Positions 16,037 to 24,534 of a DNA stretch of 42,265 nt are shown one piece after another; position 1 is the first letter of the stretch, and each line of letters opens with the position of its first letter. Location: IMG/VR virus record IMGVR_UViG_3300027538_000185, positions 1-42,265 of that record; one strand, 5' to 3'. This DNA is from a virus. Position numbers and translations under genes: made by a program. The notes below the pieces were generated by a model. That model was given only the letters and a program-made list of their open reading frames with translations, was not told the origin of the DNA and searched no databases.

Positions 16037-16392
16037 CCCAGCCTAGCCACGTACCTCGGATAGTCCCCGCCAGACGGGTCGATAAACAGGTAGGGCCGAC
16101 CAGGCGCGTGGATTTCCACGCACAGCCGGCCCTGCATGAAGTAGCCACCCTTGCCTTTGAGCCAGTCGCGCGACTTGGAGAGGTTCTTGGCGAAGCCATC
16201 GAATTCCTCCGTTTCCATTTCCCGGGTCTCGGTGACATAGACCACGTAATCACCCGTGGCGGCGATGTCGGTGATGTCAGCGGGCTTGCGTCCAAAGGGC
16301 AGTCGGATGCTCAACTCTTCAACCTGCATCTCCTGGCCATCAAACGTGATGGTCAGAGGCTTGCGATCGATTGTGATGGTCATTGTTTTCAT
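16033..16392 (-). CDS. unrecognised small protein
   Basis: A 119-residue protein beginning MKTMTITIDRKPLTITFDG. The N-terminal half is beta-rich and the middle (VEELSIRLPFGRKPADITDIAATGDYVVYVTE, about residues 27-58) has no family I recognise. The C-terminus carries KGGYFMQGRLCVEIHAPGRP. ATG 16392 is chosen because AGGAG stands seven bases before it. It is the last of four minus-strand genes, and its stop lies within the stop of the convergent methyltransferase gene. It has no signal peptide or membrane segment. Confidence 0.7.
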   Translation of the reverse strand: MKTMTITIDRKPLTITFDGQEMQVEELSIRLPFGRKPADITDIAATGDYVVYVTETREMETEEFDGFAKNLSKSRDWLKGKGGYFMQGRLCVEIHAPGRPYLFIDPSGGDYPRYVARLG

Positions 16393-16406
16393 GGCTTGGC
16401 TCCTGG

Positions 16407-16886
16407 TCAGGCGACTCGGTAAATCCGCTGTCCACCAACCTCCTTCGTCGAGGTGATCTCCAGGCCGAGCTTCTTCTTGAAGGCGCCGGCAAACGTGCCC
16501 CTGACCGTGTGGGCTTGCCACTGAGTGACCTCGCAGATCTGTTCGATCGTGGCGCCCTCGGGACGCTTGAGCATCGCGATCACCTGCGCTTGCTTGCTGT
16601 TGTCGCGCATCCGAGGTTTCGCAGCTGTCGCTGCCTCGATGACCTCGTCGATGGCTTGGGCGCTCACAGGCGCTTTGCGTGGCACACCTAGGGCCTCGTA
16701 GCCCTCAGCGGCCACGAACCAGTCCTTGCCGTCGTAGGTGATCAGGGTGCGTTTGAACAGGCCATCGATCACTTTCTGGCGCGCACCGCCTTTGATGTTC
16801 TCAGGGAACCAGGCGATCTTGCCCTCGGTGTGCTGATGGGCATGGGTCAGGATGGCTTGCTGGGTGGGGGTGAGTTGGATGGTCAT
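16407..16886 (-). CDS. DUF3489 family protein
   Basis: A 159-residue protein whose C-terminal half is a clear DUF3489 domain: RDNSKQAQVIAMLKRPEGAT then EQICEVTQWQAHTVRGTFAGA, reading as a winged-helix fold. The N-terminal half has LTPTQQAILTHAHQH, also HTH-like, and an Ala-rich linker lies between. The family is common in proteobacterial phages and islands with no proven function; the folds suggest DNA binding. It sits between two other small minus-strand genes with 12-14-base gaps, so all four are probably one transcript. Confidence 0.85.
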   Translation of the reverse strand: MTIQLTPTQQAILTHAHQHTEGKIAWFPENIKGGARQKVIDGLFKRTLITYDGKDWFVAAEGYEALGVPRKAPVSAQAIDEVIEAATAAKPRMRDNSKQAQVIAMLKRPEGATIEQICEVTQWQAHTVRGTFAGAFKKKLGLEITSTKEVGGQRIYRVA

Positions 16887-16898
16887 GGTGGGCTCCGA

Positions 16899-17117
16899 TC
16901 AGGATTGGGTGTGAGTGGGTGTGGTTTTGGTTTGAGCGGTTTGACGTGCTGCGTTAAGGCCGGCCTCGTAGGCGGCTTGCAACGCGGCCTTGACGCCCCA
17001 GACGCTCACGTCGTGGAAGTCGAGCCGGTCGCTGCTTTGGGTTTTCAGGGTGTCGATGAACAGGTACTGCTGGGCGATCTGCTCAAGCAGTTGGTTGAGC
17101 TTCTTGCTGGTCTTCAC
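16899..17117 (-). CDS. DUF6900-like small protein
   Basis: A 72-residue protein starting at GTG 17117, which overlaps the stop of the upstream gene as GTGA. The sequence LLEQIAQQYLFIDTL, then SSDRLDFHDVSVWGVKAALQ, matches the small DUF6900 family, where the DFHDVxVWxVxxAL core is conserved. The fold is mostly helical, and the C-terminal Thr/Gln-rich tail is low complexity. No function is known. Confidence 0.75.
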   Translation of the reverse strand: MKTSKKLNQLLEQIAQQYLFIDTLKTQSSDRLDFHDVSVWGVKAALQAAYEAGLNAARQTAQTKTTPTHTQS

Positions 17118-17323
17118 TTGGCAGCCTCCACTTGGTGGATCTGGCGGGCGCGATCGAAGCCAACCCAATTGCCTTCGCGATCCAGGCCTCGCGAGGCCAT
17201 CTCCTCGCGGGCCAGGCGGTTGAGGTCCAACTCGCCGCGTGCTGCGGCGGCGAGGACTTTGTTGAGCGCGGTCTGGATGAAGCCCAGCTCGTCGACGGTG
17301 AATTCGGTGTTTCGGTAGGTCAT
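17114..17323 (-). CDS. small protein heading the minus-strand cluster
   Basis: A 69-residue protein, MTYRNTEFTVDELGFIQTAL onward, with a helical core (NKVLAAAARGELDLNRLAREEMASRG is at about 21-46) and no domain that I recognise. ATG 17323 follows AAGGAA by about eight bases. It is first in the four-gene minus-strand group and is preceded by a DNA element that also stands before the DUF2924 gene at 2281. Confidence 0.7.
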   Translation of the reverse strand: MTYRNTEFTVDELGFIQTALNKVLAAAARGELDLNRLAREEMASRGLDREGNWVGFDRARQIHQVEAAK

Positions 17324-17386
17324 CGGCGATTCCTTTGGTTGGTTGATGGTGTTCGTATGAACGCTCTGTTCCCAGAGGAAGCCAAG
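17324..17386 (-). promoter_or_regulatory. leader element, copy B (matches copy at 2282-2342)
   Basis: The 63 bases before ATG 17323 share CGTATGAACGCTCTG (17354-17368), GGTTGA (17341-17346) and GGAAGCCAAG-like flanks with the element before the DUF2924 gene, at nearly the same distance from the start. This copy holds GTTC-N4-GAAC (17351-17362), the mirror layout of the repressor operator. It may be an operator or a shared leader. Confidence 0.45.
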
Positions 17387-17439
17387 CGGAATCTCCGAAG
17401 CAGTTGCTTCTTTCTTGAATCAGTTGGAAACCTCGCGAA

Positions 17440-17823
17440 ATGCCCCGCAGCGCACCCACTCCCTGTCGGTACCCAGGGTGCGCCGCCGTGGTGGAAACGC
17501 CTGGGTTTTGCGAGGCGCACAGGCCGTTGATCCACCGCGATTACGGGCGTGCGCGGCGCGGTTTTGATGCCGAGGTTGGCTTCTACCAATCACGGCAGTG
17601 GCGCTCGGTGCGAGCGGCCTTCCTTCGTGAGCACCCGCTGTGTGGCGCCTGTGGTGCCAAGGGCCTACTGGTGCCAGCCCGTGTCGTGGACCACGTACAG
17701 CCAATCAAGGACGGTGGCGCACGGTTTGATACGGCCAACCTGCAGTCGCTGTGCGTGCCCTGTCACAACAGCAAGACCGCACGCGAGTCAGCGGCGCGGT
17801 CAGGTCCCCCCAGGGGGGGATGA
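17440..17823 (+). CDS. HNH endonuclease
   Basis: A 127-residue HNH nuclease. The zinc-binding CGAC (68-71) and CVPC (105-108) pairs flank the catalytic DHVQPIKDGG (84-93), and the later NLQ (about 100) and CHNSKT complete the HNH motif. A further CRYPGC and FCEAH near the N-terminus suggest an extra zinc site. Phages of the HK97 type often carry such an HNH gene just before the terminase, where it assists specific cleavage at cos. ATG 17440 begins the usual MPRxAPxPC start of the family. Confidence 0.9.
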   Translation: MPRSAPTPCRYPGCAAVVETPGFCEAHRPLIHRDYGRARRGFDAEVGFYQSRQWRSVRAAFLREHPLCGACGAKGLLVPARVVDHVQPIKDGGARFDTANLQSLCVPCHNSKTARESAARSGPPRGG

Positions 17824-17932
17824 ATCTCTACGGTTGGCAGGCCGCGATGCGCGCGCCAGCTCAAATTTTTGCGCGTGCAAATTGAACTAGGGGGGGCTCC
17901 CCCTCCCCGGCCCCTCTGTGCGTCTTCGCACA
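17806..17932. other. candidate cos / packaging-initiation region
   Basis: Between HNH and small terminase lie CCCCCC-A-GGGGGGG (17806-17819), TTTGC-GCGT-GCAAA (17868-17881), the G-run/C-run GGGGGGGCTCCCCC (17890-17903) and TGTGCG-TCTT-CGCACA (17917-17932). This cluster of short inverted repeats in the gene order HNH-terS-terL is where cos sites of related phages are found. The cut position cannot be read from sequence alone. No gene lies in 17824-17998. Confidence 0.4.
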
Positions 17933-17998
17933 CAGCATTTACCGATTTATGTGCGGCAACACACATTCACGGCACCTTGAGTGCGAACTGGAATAAAG

Positions 17999-18460
17999 AT
18001 GGCTGGACGAAAACCACTCCCCACCAAGGTAAAGCAGATCAAGGGGACCCTGCAAAAGTGCCGTACAAACCTTAGAGAGCCCAAGCCGACTGGCGACCTG
18101 GTGGACCCGCCTGATTACATGCCCGAAGGAGCCAAGGCGGCTTGGCGATATGCACTTGAGTGTGCGCCACCGCACTTACTCAGGCGACTGGATATGTCAG
18201 TCCTCGAGGTTTGGGCTTGCGCCGCCGACCTGTACCGAAAGGCACAAGCAGGTATCGCGAAGACAGGGTTGCTCGTGAAAGCACCCAACACCGGCGTGCC
18301 AATGCAGTCGCCATATTTGGCCATTGCCAACAAGCAGGCACAAATCATGACCAAAGCGGCCACGGAGATGGGGTTCACACCCGCATCCCGATCCCGTGTC
18401 ACCTTGCCTATGGAAGCGGCGGACGATGACTTGGACCCTTGGGCCGATATTGCAGGATAA
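17999..18460 (+). CDS. terminase small subunit, P27 family
   Basis: A 153-residue small terminase of the P27/Terminase_4 family, starting MAGRKPLPTKVKQIKGT with the typical basic GRKP...KxxKGT N-terminus. It continues with WRYALECAPPHLLRRLD and the helix YLAIANKQAQIMTKAATEMG followed by TPASRSRV, all family hallmarks. It recognises the packaging site and recruits the large subunit. ATG 17999 is chosen over an upstream ATG 17981 because the family begins at MAGRKP. Confidence 0.9.
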   Translation: MAGRKPLPTKVKQIKGTLQKCRTNLREPKPTGDLVDPPDYMPEGAKAAWRYALECAPPHLLRRLDMSVLEVWACAADLYRKAQAGIAKTGLLVKAPNTGVPMQSPYLAIANKQAQIMTKAATEMGFTPASRSRVTLPMEAADDDLDPWADIAG

Positions 18461-18465
18461 GTTCA

Positions 18466-20178
18466 ATGGCTCAAGACAGTTATGCGGACATTGCCAAGAT
18501 GTACGCAGAGAGGGTCGTGGCCGGAGAGATTCTCGCGTGCAAGTGGGTCAAGGCGGCCTGCCAGAGGCAGCTCAGTGATCTGAAGAAGTACAAGGGCAAG
18601 ACCAGTCCCTACCGGTTCAATCCCAAGCTCACAAGCAAGAGCGGCAAGACCTACTACCCGGCGGACAATCTGTGCGCTTTTATTGAGCGGCTGCCGCACG
18701 TCAAGGGGCCGCTTGCGGGAGAGCCCATCACGCTGGAGCCGTGGCAGGTGTTCATCCTCACGACGGTTTTCGGATGGGTCAAGGCCGATGGGACGCGGCG
18801 CTTTCGCCGCTCATACATCGAGGTTCCACGAGGCAATGCCAAGTCCACCCTGTCGTCTGCGGTAGGCCTGTACATGTTGGCTGCCGATGGTGAGGGAGGT
18901 GCCGAGGTGTATTCGCTGGCCACCACCCGTGACCAGGCTCGCATCGTGTTTGGTGATGCCCAGACCATGGCGCGCCGCAGCCCGGGGTTTCGCAACCGGT
19001 TTTCGGTAAACGTCGGGGCGCACAACATGAACGTGTTGTCGTCTGGGTCAAAGTTTGAAGCACTCTCAGCCGAAGGTTCCACGCTGGACGGTCTGAACAT
19101 TCATTTTGGTTGCGTCGACGAATTGCACGCGCACAGGACCCGCACGGTGTACGACGTGGTCGAGACCGGCACCGGCAAGCGGGACAACTCGCTCTTGTGG
19201 GTGATCACCACGGCAGGCAGCAACCGCGCGGGCATCTGCTACGAGGTCCGCTCGTTCGTGACCAAGCTGCTTGATGGCGTGTTCGAGGATGACACCCAGT
19301 TCGGAATCATCTACGGGCTTGATGATGGAGATGACTGGACAACTGAAGAGTCGCTGATCAAGGCCAACCCTAACTGGGGCATTTCGGTGAGGTCCGAGGT
19401 GCTCGGGCCGCTGCAGGCCAAAGCCATGCAACTGCCCAGCGCCGTCAACAACTTCAAGACCAAACACCTCAATGAATGGGTGAACGCCGACACGGCCTGG
19501 ATGGACATGCGCTCCTGGGATGCCTGTACCGAGCACGGGATGTTCATTGAGCAATTCGAAGGCCAGCCCTGCTGGATTGGCCTGGACCTGGCCAGTAAGA
19601 CTGATATTGCTGCCTTGGTGGCGGTGTTCCGGCATCCTGAGATTTCGGATGCCTACGTGACCTTTGGCAAGTACTACCTGCCCGAGGACACGGTCAACGG
19701 CGCAGGCAACAGCCAGTACGGCGGCTGGATGCATTCGGGGCGGCTCATCGTCACCCCGGGCAACGTAATCGACTTTGGCTGGATCGAGTCGGATTTGCTG
19801 GACATGGCAACCCGTTACGAGATTCAAGCGGTGGCCTTCGACCCGTTCCAGGCCACTCAGCTTTCGACTCGGATGCTGGCCGAGGGTCTGCCCATGATCG
19901 AGGTGCGCCCCACGGTGCTGAACTTCAGCGAACCGATGAAGACCCTGGAAGCGCTAGTCCTGCAAAAGAAGCTCGTCCATGACGGCGACCCGGTACTGGC
20001 CTGGATGGCCAGCAACGTGGTGGCGCATCTGGACGTCAAAGACAACATCTATCCACGCAAGGAGCGAGCAGAAAACAAGATAGACGGCATCGTTGCACTG
20101 ATCATGGCCCTCTCAAGGGCGATCAAACCGGGGGACTCGGTTGTGCTCGGATCCGACTATGAGTTGATGGTGCTCTGA
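18466..20178 (+). CDS. terminase large subunit (HK97-type)
   Basis: A 570-residue packaging ATPase-nuclease of the Terminase_1 family. The Walker A variant PRGNAKST is at 121-128, Walker B IHFGCVDELHAH at about 212-223, and the nuclease acids are in WIGLDLASKTD (D374, D380) and AFDPFQATQL. It cuts concatemeric phage DNA and pumps it into the prohead through the portal. ATG 18466 lies five bases after the small-subunit stop. The N-terminal residues MAQDSYADIA agree with relatives. Confidence 0.95.
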   Translation: MAQDSYADIAKMYAERVVAGEILACKWVKAACQRQLSDLKKYKGKTSPYRFNPKLTSKSGKTYYPADNLCAFIERLPHVKGPLAGEPITLEPWQVFILTTVFGWVKADGTRRFRRSYIEVPRGNAKSTLSSAVGLYMLAADGEGGAEVYSLATTRDQARIVFGDAQTMARRSPGFRNRFSVNVGAHNMNVLSSGSKFEALSAEGSTLDGLNIHFGCVDELHAHRTRTVYDVVETGTGKRDNSLLWVITTAGSNRAGICYEVRSFVTKLLDGVFEDDTQFGIIYGLDDGDDWTTEESLIKANPNWGISVRSEVLGPLQAKAMQLPSAVNNFKTKHLNEWVNADTAWMDMRSWDACTEHGMFIEQFEGQPCWIGLDLASKTDIAALVAVFRHPEISDAYVTFGKYYLPEDTVNGAGNSQYGGWMHSGRLIVTPGNVIDFGWIESDLLDMATRYEIQAVAFDPFQATQLSTRMLAEGLPMIEVRPTVLNFSEPMKTLEALVLQKKLVHDGDPVLAWMASNVVAHLDVKDNIYPRKERAENKIDGIVALIMALSRAIKPGDSVVLGSDYELMVL

Positions 20179-20182
20179 GGCA

Positions 20183-21667
20183 ATGGGACTTTTCACATTC
20201 ATCGATCGATTCAGAGCCTCGAGCAGTGACCGATCCCCTTGGGGAGACTTCTTCTTTGAACCGGTGTCGGTGCGCAGCGCCTCAGGCATGCGCGTCTCGC
20301 CTGACGGGGCGTTGCGGCTCGCGGCGGTGTATGCCTGTGTGCGCATCCTGTCGGAGACCATGGCATCTCTTCCGGTGGTGGTTTACCGCCAGCGCAAGGA
20401 CGGAGGCAAGGATCGGGTGATCGATCACTGGCTCTACGGCCTTCTGGCCCGCAAGCCCAACCGGTTCCAGAACCCATTCGAGTGGCGCGAGATGCTGCAG
20501 GGGCACCTGGCTTTGCGAGGCAATGCTTTCTGCCAGATCATCTCCAACCCCAAGGGAGAAATCACCGAGCTCATGCCGCTTCACCCAGATCGGGTGCGCA
20601 TGGAGGTTATGGACAGCGGGGACTTCCGATACCGGGTTCGCATGCAAAACGGGGATGAAACCGTATTCCCACGTGGGCAGATCTGGCACCTGCGCGGCCT
20701 GTCCTCGGACGGTCTGATGGGCATGAGCCCCATCGAGTTGGCCCGTGAGAGTCTGGGCATGGCGCTGGCCGCTCAGGACTACGGGGCACGGTTCTTCACG
20801 AACGACGCCAAACCCACGGGTGGCTGGATTGAGTTTCCGGGCACTTTCAAGGACCCTGAGGCCAAGCGGGTGTTCAGGGATTCCTACCAGGCGGCGCAGT
20901 CCGGCTCCAACCGGGGCAAAGTTTTGGTGCTGGAAAACGGCATGAAGTTCCATGAGGTGGGGGTCACGAACAAGGACGCCCAGTTCCTGGAGCTGCGCAA
21001 GTTCCAGATCACGGATATCGCCCGGCTGTTCCGGGTGCCTCCACACATGATCGCGGACTTGGATCGAGCGACATTCTCGAACATCGAGCAGCAGAGCCTG
21101 GAATTCGTCATGCACACCATGACGCCTTGGGCCGAGCGCTGGGAGGCCTCGATCGAGTCGGACCTCATGCTCGATGGTGACCAACTGGAAGTCGAGTTCG
21201 ACTTTGCCAACCTGATGCGCGGGGATGCGGCAAGCCGCTCAGCCTACTACCAAAGCGGCATCCAAAACGGCTGGCTCACCCGCAACGAAGCACGGATTGC
21301 AGAAAACCTCAACCCGCTGCAAGGCTTAGACCAACCCCTTCGCCCGCTGAACATGGTGGAAGAAGAGGACGCCGAAGAGGCCGAGCAGGAAAACGAACCC
21401 AACGACTCAGAGCCCAACGAGAACGATGCACCCTCTGGTGATCAGGAGATGAGCATGCGCTTTCGCAAGCTGGTGCAGTCAAACGCAAGCCGATTGGGCA
21501 GGCGAATTGCACGCAAAGGCGTCCTTGATACCAATGAGATCCATCTGATCTCCCAGGCCTTTGGGCTCAATGAGAGCCATGTGCGTACCTGGGCTCAACA
21601 GCAAATACAGCCCTTTGAGGAAAACGCACTGGCTGCTTCCCTGATTCAACTTGGAATGAACACATGA
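20183..21667 (+). CDS. portal protein (HK97 family)
   Basis: A 494-residue portal protein of the HK97 type. Diagnostic stretches are ALRLAAVYACVRILSETMAS near residue 48, LYGLLARKPN, the FSNIEQQSLEFV helix and TPWAERWEASI. It forms the dodecameric channel at one vertex. After the family core (about 1-400), a low-complexity acidic linker (EEEDAEEAEQENEPNDSE, about 391-408) and a further C-terminal domain of about 80 residues follow. The start lies 4 bases after the large terminase stop, and the end overlaps the S49 protease start. Confidence 0.95.
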   Translation: MGLFTFIDRFRASSSDRSPWGDFFFEPVSVRSASGMRVSPDGALRLAAVYACVRILSETMASLPVVVYRQRKDGGKDRVIDHWLYGLLARKPNRFQNPFEWREMLQGHLALRGNAFCQIISNPKGEITELMPLHPDRVRMEVMDSGDFRYRVRMQNGDETVFPRGQIWHLRGLSSDGLMGMSPIELARESLGMALAAQDYGARFFTNDAKPTGGWIEFPGTFKDPEAKRVFRDSYQAAQSGSNRGKVLVLENGMKFHEVGVTNKDAQFLELRKFQITDIARLFRVPPHMIADLDRATFSNIEQQSLEFVMHTMTPWAERWEASIESDLMLDGDQLEVEFDFANLMRGDAASRSAYYQSGIQNGWLTRNEARIAENLNPLQGLDQPLRPLNMVEEEDAEEAEQENEPNDSEPNENDAPSGDQEMSMRFRKLVQSNASRLGRRIARKGVLDTNEIHLISQAFGLNESHVRTWAQQQIQPFEENALAASLIQLGMNT

Positions 21668-22590
21668 ACAAACAACTTCTGCTCTCCGAATTCCTGACCA
21701 CGCCCTGGGCGCTGATGCCCGAGCGTTTGCAGGCCATGTCCGGCATCCTGACGCGCTGGTCTGTGGGCGAGCCGCCCAGCGACGAAACCCTGTTTCAGGT
21801 CAATACCGATCGCCTTATCCGTGACACCCGAAAACAAATGGCGGCCGCCAGCACGGGCACGGGCATCGCGGTGCTACCCCTGTACGGGGTGGTGACGCAG
21901 CGCGGCAACATGGTCGATGACATTTCCGGGCCGGGCAGCACCAGCACCCAGCAGTTCACTTCGGTCCTGCGCCAGATGTTGACCGATGATACTGTGGGCC
22001 AGATCCTGATCGACATCGACAGCCCTGGTGGCAGTGTCTATGGAGTCAGTGAGCTGGCCAGCGAAATCGTCAAGGCCCGTACCCAAAAGCCGGTCATTGC
22101 CGTGGCCAACAGCCTGGCGGCGTCTGCTGCTTATTGGATTGGCTGTTCGGCCAGCGAGTTCTATGTCACCCCGGGTGGCGAGGTGGGCTCAATCGGTGTG
22201 TGGCAAGCCCACTTCGATTATTCGAAGGCTCTGGAAGAAGAAGGGGTCAAGCCCACCCTGATTTCAGCGGGCAAATTCAAGGTCGAAGGCAACCCGTATG
22301 TTCCGCTCGACGAGCAGGCACAGGCCTTCATGCAATCCCGTGTGGACGACTACTACAACGCATTCGTTGAAGCAGTTGCCGTTGGAAGAGGAGTCTCGAT
22401 CAGCGATGTCAGAGATGGAATGGGCGAAGGTCGCGTGCTTGGCGCTGATGCAGCTTTAGCAATGAATATGGTCGATGGAATTTCAACCTTCGATGAAGTC
22501 CTAGCCAAGATGCAGTCCAGCATCAAGACCTCTGTGCCACGCGGTCAATTGCGGTTGAAGCAAGCGCGAGACGCACTCGCCTTGATCTGA
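21664..22590 (+). CDS. S49/SppA-like prohead protease
   Basis: A 308-residue S49-family peptidase. The fold hallmark IDIDSPGGSVYGV is near 116-128, the catalytic serine is S154 in NSLAASAAYWIG, and the general-base lysine is in SAGKFKVEG (K204 or K206). In HK97-like phages this protein cleaves the capsid N-terminal delta domain and itself during head maturation. It overlaps the portal gene by 4 bp (ATGA). A 127-base gap with a hairpin separates it from the capsid gene. Confidence 0.92.
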   Translation: MNKQLLLSEFLTTPWALMPERLQAMSGILTRWSVGEPPSDETLFQVNTDRLIRDTRKQMAAASTGTGIAVLPLYGVVTQRGNMVDDISGPGSTSTQQFTSVLRQMLTDDTVGQILIDIDSPGGSVYGVSELASEIVKARTQKPVIAVANSLAASAAYWIGCSASEFYVTPGGEVGSIGVWQAHFDYSKALEEEGVKPTLISAGKFKVEGNPYVPLDEQAQAFMQSRVDDYYNAFVEAVAVGRGVSISDVRDGMGEGRVLGADAALAMNMVDGISTFDEVLAKMQSSIKTSVPRGQLRLKQARDALALI

Positions 22591-22664
22591 TTCATTTCAT
22601 TTTCATTGCATCCCTCCGTTGAGGGGTGTGCCCACCTGCGACCCGTTGGTTGCAAACCCTGTCG

Positions 22665-22697
22665 CCGCCTTGAGTCATTTCGACCAGGCGGTTTTTT
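22665..22697 (+). terminator. terminator-like hairpin before the capsid gene
   Basis: CCGCCT (22665-22670) pairs with AGGCGG (22686-22691), with an inner GTC/GAC pairing, and six T residues follow. The capsid ATG (22718) comes only 20 bases later, after a TGGAGA ribosome site. As the capsid must be transcribed from upstream, this is more likely an RNA-processing, stabilising or attenuating element than a full stop. Confidence 0.65.
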
Positions 22698-22717
22698 CAT
22701 TTCTGGAGAACCAATCC

Positions 22718-24034
22718 ATGAGTAAGCAACTCCGAGAGCTTCAGTCTCGCAAAGCAACCCTGGTCAAGGACGCTCGCTCCCTGACCGACATCGCTGCCGC
22801 TGAGCAGCGTGACATGAATGAGGAAGAAATCAGTGCTTTTGAAGCCCTGAAATCAAAGATCGAGGCAACTTCTGCTGCTATCGATCGAGAGGCAGCCTTG
22901 ATCTCAGAAGAAGCGCAGATGAACTACACGGCTCAACTGCCCCATGCTTCTGTGATCACAGTTGTGGATAACGCAGCCGCAGACCTCAAGCATGGCTTCA
23001 AGAGCGTTGGCGAATTCCTTAAAACTGTTCGCCATGCACAAAATCCTGGTGCCTCGATTGATGAGCGTCTGCTCATCGGCATGAACCGAGGTGCCGTGGC
23101 TCCAAGCTCCTTCGGCAACGAAGGTTCTGCCCAAGATGGCGGCTTCTTGGTTCCTCCTCAGTTCGCACAAGAGATTTTCCAGCTGTCGCTGGGCGAGGAC
23201 TCCCTCTTGCCTATGACCGACAACGTGGAAATCACAGGCAACACGATGGCGTTTCCCAAGGATGAGACCACGCCTTGGGGTACCAACGGCATCCGGGCCT
23301 ATTGGCAAGGTGAGGCAGCTTCGGCGATTGGCACCAAACCAGTGCTGGGCCTGTCGACCCTGCGCCTTAAAAAGTTGATGGCGCTCGTGCCTGTGACTGA
23401 TGAGTTGTTGGACGACACCAATGCGTTGTCCACCTATCTGCCCGACAAGATTGCGACTTCTATCCGCTGGAAGACCAATGAGTCGATCCTGTTTGGCTCC
23501 GGCACTGGCTTGCCTGTTGGCTGTATGACCAACGCAACGACCGTGACTGTGGCCAAAGAGTCGGGGCAAGCAACGCAGACGCTTTTGGCACAAAACCTGG
23601 CCAAGATGATCTCGCGCCTGCCACCCGGTTCATTTGGCAAGGCCGTCTGGATCGTGAACAACGATGTGCTGCCTGCACTGTTCACCCTCACCTTGGGCAA
23701 CTACCCGATCTACCTGCCTACTGGCATGAATCCGGGAGGCATTCAGGTCTCGCCTTACGGCACCTTGCTCGGTCGTCCTGTATTTGTCTCTCAGCACGCC
23801 AACACTTTCTCCGCTGCGGGCGATGTGTTGCTGGCTGATCTGTCTTACTACCAGACGATCACCAAGGCAGGTGGCATGCAAACAGCAACTTCCATGCACC
23901 TGTATTTCGATGCGGATCTCACTGCATTTCGCACGACATTCCGCATGGATGGCCAATCCAAGATCGCTGCGCCGATCTCCCCCGCTAAGGGCAGCACGAC
24001 CATGTCGCCCTTTGTCCAACTTGGCGCACGTTGA
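22718..24034 (+). CDS. major capsid protein (HK97 gp5 family)
   Basis: A 438-residue HK97-fold major capsid protein. The first 100 or so residues form a charged coiled coil (LRELQSRKATLVKDARSL, ISAFEALKSKIEATSAAI), the scaffolding-like delta domain that is removed by the S49 protease. The capsid body starts near GGFLVPPQFAQEIF and includes VPVTDELLDD and MNPGGIQVSPYGTLLGRPVFVS. ATG 22718 follows TGGAGA. The frame is open 33 codons further up, but that stretch crosses the hairpin and is rejected. Confidence 0.95.
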   Translation: MSKQLRELQSRKATLVKDARSLTDIAAAEQRDMNEEEISAFEALKSKIEATSAAIDREAALISEEAQMNYTAQLPHASVITVVDNAAADLKHGFKSVGEFLKTVRHAQNPGASIDERLLIGMNRGAVAPSSFGNEGSAQDGGFLVPPQFAQEIFQLSLGEDSLLPMTDNVEITGNTMAFPKDETTPWGTNGIRAYWQGEAASAIGTKPVLGLSTLRLKKLMALVPVTDELLDDTNALSTYLPDKIATSIRWKTNESILFGSGTGLPVGCMTNATTVTVAKESGQATQTLLAQNLAKMISRLPPGSFGKAVWIVNNDVLPALFTLTLGNYPIYLPTGMNPGGIQVSPYGTLLGRPVFVSQHANTFSAAGDVLLADLSYYQTITKAGGMQTATSMHLYFDADLTAFRTTFRMDGQSKIAAPISPAKGSTTMSPFVQLGAR

Positions 24035-24063
24035 TCGTCGCCTGAACCATAAGGAGAACTTTG

Positions 24064-24513
24064 ATGTTTCCCAATGCAAAAGGCAGCGAACTGTTTTCGG
24101 TTCTGGCCACCCTCGACCCCGTCAGTCAAGCTGCGGGCACTGCAACGACAGGTTGGGTCTCTGCAGGCAACCATCACAACCTGCTAGCGCTGATTCAAAG
24201 CGGTGTCCTTGGCACTGGTGCCACGCTGGACGCGAAGATTCAGCAGGCAACGGATGCTTCTGGCACCGGAGCGAAGGATGTGACTGGAAAAACCATCACG
24301 CAATTGACTCAGGCTGGTAGTGGCTCTGCAAAGCAGGCCATCATCAATCTGCGTCCTGAGGATCTAGATGTCACAAACGGCTATGCCTACGTTCGCCTCT
24401 CGGTGACTGTGGGCGTTGCCGCCAGTCTGACTTCTGCACAGCTGCTCGGATTCAATCCCCGGTTCGCACCGGGCGATGCAAGCAATCAGGCTGCAGTCGC
24501 GCAAATCGTCTGA
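24064..24513 (+). CDS. probable capsid decoration or head protein
   Basis: A 149-residue protein directly after the capsid gene, with AAGGAG eight bases before ATG 24064. It is rich in small residues (Ala, Gly, Thr, Ser) and short strands (VRLSVTVGVAASLTSAQLLGF near the C-terminus), as expected for a structural beta-rich protein, without Cys or membrane segments. Position between capsid and head-tail connector suggests a decoration or cement protein. I do not recognise the family with certainty. Confidence 0.65.
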   Translation: MFPNAKGSELFSVLATLDPVSQAAGTATTGWVSAGNHHNLLALIQSGVLGTGATLDAKIQQATDASGTGAKDVTGKTITQLTQAGSGSAKQAIINLRPEDLDVTNGYAYVRLSVTVGVAASLTSAQLLGFNPRFAPGDASNQAAVAQIV

Positions 24514-24534
24514 TCCTGAGGGGAGACCAATCGC

